NCBI GenBank assembly: GCA_913056505.1
Contig: CAJXLZ010000025.1
Coordinates: 1 to 9,501, forward strand
DNA length: 9,501 nt
From: an uncultured Desulfurellaceae bacterium
GTDB taxonomy: Bacteria > Campylobacterota_A > Desulfurellia > Desulfurellales > Hippeaceae
Direction of reading: 5' to 3'
Made by a program: the position numbers and the translations under genes. The first letter of the stretch is position 1. The number at the start of each line of letters is the position of its first letter. The notes under the pieces are model-generated. The model saw nothing but the letters and a program-made list of their open reading frames with translations. It was not told the DNA's origin and searched no databases. Shown here piece after piece: positions 1-5,668 of this stretch.

Positions 1-1
1 G

Positions 2-157
2 GTGCTGAGTTTTAAGAATGGTATTTTGATTATAGGGGTGCCTAATTCTGTGTGGGCTCAGGAGTTGTCTTTTATGAAAAATGACATAATATCTAAACTT
101 AATGATGCTTTAGAAGGAATAGTTGTAGATAGAATTATGTTTAAGGAGGTAACTTAA
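2..157 (+). CDS. DciA-type (DUF721) protein, C-terminal part only
   Basis: This is the 3' end of a gene that begins upstream of the window; 51 codons are visible before the TAA at 155-157. The visible residues include the pattern W-A-Q-E-L-S-F-M-K followed by I-I-S-K-L-N, and end with D-R-I-M-F-K-E-V-T. That pattern is typical of the C-terminal half of the DUF721/DciA family. Members of this family act in the cytoplasm, and in some bacteria DciA helps load the replicative helicase DnaB. Family membership rests on this short motif alone, so the helicase-loading role is inferred. The gene ends inside the ribosome binding region of the next small ORF, and its stop codon overlaps that ORF's ATG by one base (TAATG), suggesting translational coupling. 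Confidence 0.72.
   Translation: MLSFKNGILIIGVPNSVWAQELSFMKNDIISKLNDALEGIVVDRIMFKEVT
143..149 (+). promoter_or_regulatory. Strong Shine-Dalgarno site for the 42-aa ORF
   Basis: AAGGAGG lies 7 nt before the ATG at 157 and inside the last codons of the DUF721 gene. It is one of the best ribosome binding sites in the window and is the main reason for accepting the short ORF that follows as a real gene. Confidence 0.75.
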
Positions 158-285
158 TGAGGGATGATAATACGGCACCTAAAGAAGAAGGTGCAGAAAA
201 AGATAAAGCTTTAAAAAATGAAAAAGATAAAACCTGGGATGATGAAGATTGGGAAGATTCAAACGCTATAGGTGTAGGCTGTTGA
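157..285 (+). CDS. Small acidic hypothetical protein, 42 aa
   Basis: I do not recognise this protein. It starts with ATG at 157 behind a strong AAGGAGG at ideal spacing, and ends with TGA at 283-285. The sequence is hydrophilic and very rich in Lys, Asp and Glu. It contains the acidic aromatic patch W-D-D-E-D-W-E-D near residues 28-35 and ends I-G-V-G-C. It has no signal peptide or membrane segment, so it is probably cytoplasmic and largely disordered. It overlaps the upstream stop by one base and the proposed bamD start by four bases (TTGA), so it sits in a coupled translation chain. It could be a functional small protein, or a leader ORF whose translation delivers ribosomes to bamD. The strong ribosome binding site favours real translation; the function is unknown. 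Confidence 0.62.
   Translation: MRDDNTAPKEEGAEKDKALKNEKDKTWDDEDWEDSNAIGVGC
270..274 (+). promoter_or_regulatory. Possible Shine-Dalgarno site deciding the bamD start
   Basis: AGGTG matches part of the anti-Shine-Dalgarno complement and lies 7 nt before the TTG at 282. It supports the TTG start of bamD, but it is only five bases long. Confidence 0.4.
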
Positions 286-1073
286 GCTATAAAATATTTA
301 CGGGGGACAATTTAAAAAAAATAGTTATCGTATGTTTGTCTATCTTCGCTGTTTCAGCCTGCTCTACAAATAAAAAAATTGTACCGAAAGAAGCAGAAAA
401 GCCAGCCTATGTCTGGTATAACGAAGGTGTGCAGGAATATATATACCATAACTATGATGATGCTGAGCATTCATTGAATATGGTTAACGAGCAGCATCCG
501 GGTAGTATATATGCAAAACGCGCCAATTTAATTTTAGGTGATGTTTATTTTGCAAAAGGGGAGTATATACTGGCAAGGGATTATTATTCAAGATTTATAA
601 AACTCTATCCTACAAGCAGCGATGCTGTATATGCGCAGTATAGGATTGCCCTATCTTACTACAGATCAATGAACGGCTATAAACTTGATTCGACCCCTGC
701 TAAGATGGCAATAAAAGAATTTTTAAAGCTCATAAAGAAGTACCCTGATAATCCATATAAAGAAAAGGCATATAGTTATATGAGTGAATGTGCATTAAGA
801 ATTTATGAGCATGAGCTGTTTGTGGCGAAGTTTTACGACGATTTAGGATATTTGAAAGCCGCCGATAATAGATTGGAATATATGAATGAACATTTCAAAA
901 ATGCTGATTTTAATAGCGAAATGCTCTATTTATTGGCTAATGTAAACTACTATTTGGGAAAATATCAATATGCGGATAAATATTTTAAAGAATTAAAACG
1001 GAAGTTTCCAAAGAGTGAATATGTGAAAAAGCTGAAAGCACTCTTAAAAAATATAAAAACCAAGAGAAAATAG
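282..1073 (+). CDS. bamD: BamD-type outer membrane assembly lipoprotein
   Basis: This is a TPR lipoprotein of the BamD/YfiO/ComL family, the essential partner of BamA in inserting beta-barrel proteins into the outer membrane. With the TTG start at 282 it has 263 residues, close to E. coli BamD (about 245). Residues 12-26 form a basic and hydrophobic signal sequence ending in a lipobox V-S-A-C with the lipidated Cys27. The +2 residue is Ser, compatible with Lol-dependent sorting to the outer membrane. TPR-like helices run through residues 44-250, for example G-D-V-Y-F-A-K-G-E-Y with Y-P around 86-110. The stretch E-L-F-V-A-K-F-Y followed by A-A-D-N-R (178-197) matches the conserved BamD core. 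The start is uncertain. TTG 282 overlaps the upstream stop as TTGA and follows AGGTG. The most natural signal peptide start would be codon 312, but that codon is TTA. The gene sits in the same cluster as bamA and the lol genes. Confidence 0.87.
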   Translation: MSYKIFTGDNLKKIVIVCLSIFAVSACSTNKKIVPKEAEKPAYVWYNEGVQEYIYHNYDDAEHSLNMVNEQHPGSIYAKRANLILGDVYFAKGEYILARDYYSRFIKLYPTSSDAVYAQYRIALSYYRSMNGYKLDSTPAKMAIKEFLKLIKKYPDNPYKEKAYSYMSECALRIYEHELFVAKFYDDLGYLKAADNRLEYMNEHFKNADFNSEMLYLLANVNYYLGKYQYADKYFKELKRKFPKSEYVKKLKALLKNIKTKRK

Positions 1074-1074
1074 T

Positions 1075-1434
1075 GTGTCTATAAAAAGCATTATAGAGCT
1101 TGTAAATTTTACTATAAGCGGCAGATTAGACAGCATAGAAGAGCCGCCGTGTGATGTTTATGTTTTTCATAATAAAATTTTTGTAGAAACGGAGTTGCCC
1201 GGTTTGGATAAAGATAGTTTATCAATAAAAACATTAGGCGATATACTTGTAATAAGCGGCATAAAAAGAAGATCAAATGTTAAGCATGCAAGATATTTGA
1301 GGGCAGAAAGATTTTTTGGTGCTTTTAAAAAAACAATCAAATTGCCCTTTTATATAAACGATATTTTAAAGGTGCATTACGATAGAGGGATAGTAAACGT
1401 GGTGTGTTCAATAAACGAAAAAGAGGTATATTAG
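1075..1434 (+). CDS. Small heat-shock protein, Hsp20/alpha-crystallin family
   Basis: This is a 119-residue ATP-independent holdase of the Hsp20 family, expected in the cytoplasm, where it binds unfolding proteins and passes them to other factors. The alpha-crystallin domain spans about residues 24-112. It is recognised by D-V-Y-V, then E-L-P-G-L-D-K-D-S-L-S-I (40-51), L-V-I-S-G (58-62), the segment E-R-F-F-G-A-F-K-K-T-I-K-L-P (78-91), and Y-D-R-G-I-V-N-V-V (102-110), the degenerate A-x-x-x-G-V-L-like motif. The N-terminal arm is short, and the tail (C-S-I-N-E-K-E-V-Y) has no I-x-I/V motif, which normally links dimers into large oligomers. The GTG start is one base after the bamD stop, and the ribosome binding site is weak, suggesting coupled translation. 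It directly precedes lon with a 3-nt gap, so client holding and client degradation are likely co-expressed. Confidence 0.87.
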   Translation: MSIKSIIELVNFTISGRLDSIEEPPCDVYVFHNKIFVETELPGLDKDSLSIKTLGDILVISGIKRRSNVKHARYLRAERFFGAFKKTIKLPFYINDILKVHYDRGIVNVVCSINEKEVY

Positions 1435-1437
1435 TTT

Positions 1438-3816
1438 ATGAGTTATATAGAATCAATAAAAGTAGATGAAGATATAAATATTCCAGATACACTGCCTGTA
1501 CTTCCGCTTAGAGGCATGACAGTTTTTCCATATATGATAGTACCGTTGTTTGTGGGAAGAGATATTTCCATTAAGGCAATAGACGAAGCACTTTCCAAAG
1601 ATAGAATGATTTTATCTCTGACACAGAAGGATGCGGAAAACAATTTACCGACGACCGAGGATATGCACAATGTGGGAACGGTGTGTTTAATTTTAAGAAT
1701 GCTGAAGATGCCCGACGGCAGGGTAAAGGTTTTGGCGCAAGGTTTAAAAAAGGCTAAAATTATAGAATACACAAAAACCGAGCCATATTTTGAAGCAAAA
1801 ATTGAAATACTAAAAGAGGAAATGCCAAAAACTGAAAAAGATAAATTAGAAACTGAAGCTTTAATAAGAACAATAAGAGATCAGCTTCAGCAACTGACCA
1901 CGTATAATAAAAATATTCCTAATGATATTATTGTAATTGCAAATAATATAGATGAAGCTGATAAATTTGCTGATATTGTTGTGTCCAATATACAGTTAAA
2001 ACCTCAAGTCGTTCAGGAACTGCTGGAAATACAATCGGTTAAAGAACGCCTGCATAGAATAAATGATATTCTAAATAAAGAGCTGCAGTTGCTTGCCGTT
2101 CAAGTAAAAATACAGCATGAGGCTAAAGAAGAGATATCGAAAACCCAAAAAGAATATTTCTTAAAAGAGCAGATAAAGGCCATAAGAAAAGAGTTGGGTG
2201 AGAAAGAAGAAAACGATGAGATTGAAGAGTTAAGGAATAAGATTAAAAAAGCAAAGATGCCACCTGAAGCAAAAAAAGAGTCCGAAAAACAGTTGTCGCG
2301 TTTATCGAAAATGTATCCCGATTCTGCTGAAGCTAATGTAATAAGGACATATTTGGACTGGATGATATCATTGCCTTGGAGCAAGTTGTCAAAAGAAAAG
2401 ATAGATATAAGAGTTGTGAAGAGGATACTGGATGAGGATCATTATGATATTGCGGATGCTAAAGATAGAATACTTGAATATCTATCTGTAAAAAAGTTAA
2501 AAAGCAATATGAAAGGTCCTATTCTTTGCCTTGTTGGACCTCCGGGTGTTGGTAAAACATCTTTGGCTAAATCTGTTGCAAGGGCAATTAACAGAAAATT
2601 AGTTAAAATGTCTTTAGGCGGCGTGAGAGATGAAGCGGAAATAAGGGGGCATAGAAGAACCTATGTTGGAGCCCTTCCAGGTAGAATAATACAGGGATTG
2701 AAACAAGCGGGTGTTAGAAATCCGGTTTTTGTTCTGGATGAAGTTGATAAATTAGGCAGGGACTTTAGCGGAGATCCATCGAGTGCCCTGTTGGAGGTTT
2801 TAGATCCTGAGCAAAATTATGAATTTGAAGATCACTATATAGGTGTTAAGTTTGATCTTTCCAAGGTGTTTTTTATCACTACGGCTAATACGACAGAAAC
2901 TATCCCATCTCCTTTGCTGGATAGAATGGAGGTGATAAAACTCTCTGGGTATACTGTGAATGAAAAAATAAATATAGCTCAAAAATATATAATTCCAAGA
3001 CAGGTGAATGAACACGGTTTAAATAAGTATGAAATAAGATGGACAGAGGGCGGTGTTAGAAAAATAATAGAAAGCTACACGCGTGAATCGGGTGTTAGAG
3101 GATTAGAAAAACAGGTATCAAGTATATTGAGAAAAATAGCAAGAGAGATAGCTGAAGGTAAAAAAATAAAATCTTTGTCTATCAATGCCAATACCGTTAG
3201 CAAGTATCTTGGTACTGAAAAGTTTACGCTTAACGAGAAACTTAATAAAGATTATGTAGGCATTGCAACCGGATTGGCTTGGACTGCAGTAGGCGGTGTT
3301 ATTTTATTTATAGAGGTTTCTAAGGTTAAAGGCAGCGGTAAGCTCATACTCACAGGATCGTTAGGAGATGTCATGAAAGAGTCTGCGCAAGCGGCGGTGA
3401 CGTTTGCAAGAAGTCATTATAAAGAACTGGGATTGGAGGAAGATTTTTATCAGAAATATGATTTCCATATACACATACCAGAGGGCGCAACGCCTAAAGA
3501 TGGTCCAAGTGCGGGTATCACAATGGCAACAGCGATTATATCATCATTGACAGATATTCCAATCAGAAGCGATATCGCAATGACAGGTGAAATAACGCTG
3601 ACAGGCAGGGTGCTTCCCATAGGGGGCTTGAAGGAAAAGACGCTGGCTGCCCTGCGTGCTGGAATATATGAAGTTATTGTGCCAATCGATAACAAAAAGG
3701 ATGCTGTGGAAATTATGCAGCAGACTAAATCAAAGAAACTAAAATATCATTTTGTTAAAAATATGGAAGAAGTGCTACATATAGCATTAGTAAAACCCAT
3801 TGAATTAAGTAAGTGA
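1438..3816 (+). CDS. lon: ATP-dependent protease Lon (LonA type)
   Basis: Lon is a cytoplasmic hexameric AAA+ serine protease that degrades misfolded and regulatory proteins. This copy has 792 residues, near the E. coli length of 784. The N-terminal substrate-recognition domain begins with the typical P-V-L-P-L-R-G-M-T-V-F-P (about 19-30) and is followed by a charged helical region to about residue 320. The AAA+ module has Walker A G-P-P-G-V-G-K-T at 367-374 and Walker B V-F-V-L-D-E-V-D at 430-437. The S16 protease domain has catalytic Ser691 in P-K-D-G-P-S-A-G and Lys734 in G-G-L-K-E-K, matching E. coli Ser679 and Lys722. All key residues are present, so it should be active. The ATG is preceded by GAGGT at 1423-1427, inside the end of hsp20. 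The 3' end overlaps the Lol permease gene by four bases (GTGA). Heat or envelope stress regulation is plausible, but no promoter is visible here. Confidence 0.97.
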   Translation: MSYIESIKVDEDINIPDTLPVLPLRGMTVFPYMIVPLFVGRDISIKAIDEALSKDRMILSLTQKDAENNLPTTEDMHNVGTVCLILRMLKMPDGRVKVLAQGLKKAKIIEYTKTEPYFEAKIEILKEEMPKTEKDKLETEALIRTIRDQLQQLTTYNKNIPNDIIVIANNIDEADKFADIVVSNIQLKPQVVQELLEIQSVKERLHRINDILNKELQLLAVQVKIQHEAKEEISKTQKEYFLKEQIKAIRKELGEKEENDEIEELRNKIKKAKMPPEAKKESEKQLSRLSKMYPDSAEANVIRTYLDWMISLPWSKLSKEKIDIRVVKRILDEDHYDIADAKDRILEYLSVKKLKSNMKGPILCLVGPPGVGKTSLAKSVARAINRKLVKMSLGGVRDEAEIRGHRRTYVGALPGRIIQGLKQAGVRNPVFVLDEVDKLGRDFSGDPSSALLEVLDPEQNYEFEDHYIGVKFDLSKVFFITTANTTETIPSPLLDRMEVIKLSGYTVNEKINIAQKYIIPRQVNEHGLNKYEIRWTEGGVRKIIESYTRESGVRGLEKQVSSILRKIAREIAEGKKIKSLSINANTVSKYLGTEKFTLNEKLNKDYVGIATGLAWTAVGGVILFIEVSKVKGSGKLILTGSLGDVMKESAQAAVTFARSHYKELGLEEDFYQKYDFHIHIPEGATPKDGPSAGITMATAIISSLTDIPIRSDIAMTGEITLTGRVLPIGGLKEKTLAALRAGIYEVIVPIDNKKDAVEIMQQTKSKKLKYHFVKNMEEVLHIALVKPIELSK

Positions 3817-5006
3817 AATTTGAATATTTTTTAGCACTCAAATATATAAGGTCAAAAAGTAAAGAGAAGTTTATATCTTTTTCCTCGCTGATTTCCATTT
3901 TGGGTATAGTTTTGGGTGTATCCGCTTTGATAGTTGTTATGGGTATAATGAATGGTTTTGACAAAGAGCTTGAAGAAAAAATTATCGGTGTAAATCCGAA
4001 TATTATTATAAGAAGTTCTTCAGGTTTATTCGATGCGAACGAGAAGTTTTTAGAAAAAATAGATAAGAATTCAAATGTGAGGTATAAATATGCTCTTTTG
4101 TCAACACAGTGTATTGTAAATTCGAGTAATTTTGAAGGAGAATCTGCCGGTGCCGTACTTAATGGCGTGGATTTTAGTAAAACAATACCTGTTAATAAAT
4201 ATATAAAAGGCAAACCGGCAAATGGCATTACTATGGGCAGTGAATTAATGAAAAATTTGGGTCTTAAAATAGGCAGCAGCGTAAGAATCGTGCTGCCGTT
4301 TGGAAAGACTACACCATTTGGCTTTGCGCCGTTGTCATTTAAAGAACGTGTAACTGCTGTGTTTAAGTCCGGTATGTACGATTATGACGCTTCTTTTATA
4401 TATATACCCATAAAGCAGTTGTGGTCTAAAAGCAGCATGAAGGGCAAAATAAATACTATTGCGATCAATATCAAAGATCCGTATAAAGCAGAAGATGTTG
4501 TGAATGATATAGATAAAATATTACCGTACGGCTTTTATGCAGATAGCTGGATAAGACTGAACAGCAATTTTTTTACGGCTTTAAAATTGGAAAAGATGGC
4601 GATGTTTATTATTCTTTTGCTTATCATTATGGTTGCAGCATTTAATATAATGAGTTCATTGACTATGCTTGTTATGGAAAAAATTAAGGATATTGCTATT
4701 TTGGTTTCCTTCGGTGCAACTTCAAAAAATATACGCAATATATTTCTAAAACAGTCGCTGATTATAGGTTTAACAGGCATTATTTTAGGCGATGCTGTGG
4801 GTATCATATTGGGATTTTTAATTAAAAAGTTTCAGTTTGTTAAATTGCCCAGCGATGTCTACTATATAAATAATATACCTGTTGACCTAAATCCTTACTA
4901 TATTGTAGGTGTTTCTATTTCTGCGCTGCTGCTTGTTGTTCTGGCGAGCGTATATCCTGCCTATAAGGCGTCTAAAATTAATGTAGTGGAAGTTCTGCGC
5001 CAATGA
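3813..5006 (+). CDS. lolC: Lipoprotein-releasing permease, LolC/LolE family
   Basis: This is the inner-membrane subunit of the Lol ABC transporter, which extracts mature lipoproteins from the inner membrane and hands them to the periplasmic carrier LolA. The 397 residues show the family layout. There is a first membrane helix at about 22-46, a large periplasmic MacB-like domain at about 47-260, and three C-terminal helices at about 262-287, 313-337 and 362-386. Family motifs include G-F-D-K-E-L-E-E-K (48-56) and M-E-K-I-K-D-I-A-I-L with F-G-A (288-302), the cytoplasmic segment expected to contact LolD. The end, Y-P-A-Y-K-A-S-K-I-N-V-V-E-V-L-R-Q, is also typical. Only one permease gene is present, so the complex is probably a homodimer rather than the LolC/LolE heterodimer of E. 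coli; which of the two names fits better cannot be decided. The GTG start overlaps the lon stop by four bases, and lolD follows with a 4-nt ATGA overlap. Confidence 0.92.
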   Translation: MKFEYFLALKYIRSKSKEKFISFSSLISILGIVLGVSALIVVMGIMNGFDKELEEKIIGVNPNIIIRSSSGLFDANEKFLEKIDKNSNVRYKYALLSTQCIVNSSNFEGESAGAVLNGVDFSKTIPVNKYIKGKPANGITMGSELMKNLGLKIGSSVRIVLPFGKTTPFGFAPLSFKERVTAVFKSGMYDYDASFIYIPIKQLWSKSSMKGKINTIAINIKDPYKAEDVVNDIDKILPYGFYADSWIRLNSNFFTALKLEKMAMFIILLLIIMVAAFNIMSSLTMLVMEKIKDIAILVSFGATSKNIRNIFLKQSLIIGLTGIILGDAVGIILGFLIKKFQFVKLPSDVYYINNIPVDLNPYYIVGVSISALLLVVLASVYPAYKASKINVVEVLRQ

Positions 5007-5668
5007 TACTTAAAGCTGAAAACATACATAAATCTTTTAAGAGCGGTGAAAGCATTATCAATGTCTTAAATGGAGCATCGATATATGTGGAAAGATCTGA
5101 TATGGTAGCCATAATGGGTGTATCGGGATCCGGCAAAAGCACCCTTTTACATATCTTGGGACTTATGGACAGACCCGATAGTGGCAAGATCAACATAATG
5201 GGCGAAGATGTTCAATATGATGACGAAGAATGGCTTGCGCATAAGAGGAATAGAAATATAGGATTCGTTTTTCAATTTTATTCTTTGATGAATGAATTAA
5301 GTGTTATAGAAAATGTTATGCTTCCTGCTATGATAGGAGGTAACTTTAATGCGGAAAAAAGGGCAGAAGAGCTACTTGCAGATGTTGGTATTGAAAGATC
5401 TATGTTTAAAAAAAAGGTATATAAATTATCCGGTGGAGAGATGCAGCGTGTAGCTCTTGCCCGAGCATTGATAAACACGCCTGATATTATCATAGCCGAT
5501 GAGCCTACTGCCAATCTTGACAAACAAAGTTCTATTGGTATAGTGGAACTGATGAAGCGAATTAATGAAAAGTACAATCAATCATTTATTATAGCTACAC
5601 ACAGCAAAGATGTGGCATGTCAATGTAAACGTATATTAAATTTAAATAAAGGAATGCTGATTCTATGA
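5003..5668 (+). CDS. lolD: Lipoprotein-releasing ATPase LolD
   Basis: This is the ABC ATPase that powers the adjacent LolC/E-type permease on the cytoplasmic face of the inner membrane. The 221 residues are close to E. coli LolD (233). All ATPase motifs are intact: Walker A G-V-S-G-S-G-K-S-T at 39-47, Q-loop Gln91, signature L-S-G-G-E-M-Q at 142-148, Walker B I-I-I-A-D-E-P at 162-168 with Glu167, D-loop N-L-D at 171-173, and switch His200. The segment F-Q-F-Y-S-L-M-N-E-L-S-V-I-E-N-V (90-105) is typical of the LolD/MacB group. Sequence alone could also fit a MacB- or FtsE-like ATPase. The 4-nt overlap with the Lol permease upstream and with bamA downstream makes LolD the best call. An A8 run at 5408-5415 encodes Lys136-138. 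Confidence 0.94.
   Translation: MILKAENIHKSFKSGESIINVLNGASIYVERSDMVAIMGVSGSGKSTLLHILGLMDRPDSGKINIMGEDVQYDDEEWLAHKRNRNIGFVFQFYSLMNELSVIENVMLPAMIGGNFNAEKRAEELLADVGIERSMFKKKVYKLSGGEMQRVALARALINTPDIIIADEPTANLDKQSSIGIVELMKRINEKYNQSFIIATHSKDVACQCKRILNLNKGMLIL

Noticed and set aside
249..281. TTG at 249 as the bamD start.
   Set aside because: It would add eleven basic residues before an already long signal region and shows no good ribosome binding site. TTG 282 fits better with AGGTG and the TTGA overlap.
3831..3839. TTAGCACTC, identical to the left half of the CIRCE heat-shock operator, just after lon.
   Set aside because: The right half GAGTGCTAA is not present at the required 9-base spacing, and the bases encode L-A-L in the conserved start of the Lol permease, so the match is most likely chance.
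3755..4228. Antisense open frame of 157 codons over the lon-lolC junction.
   Set aside because: It lies opposite conserved Lon and LolC/E coding sequence and has no family resemblance.
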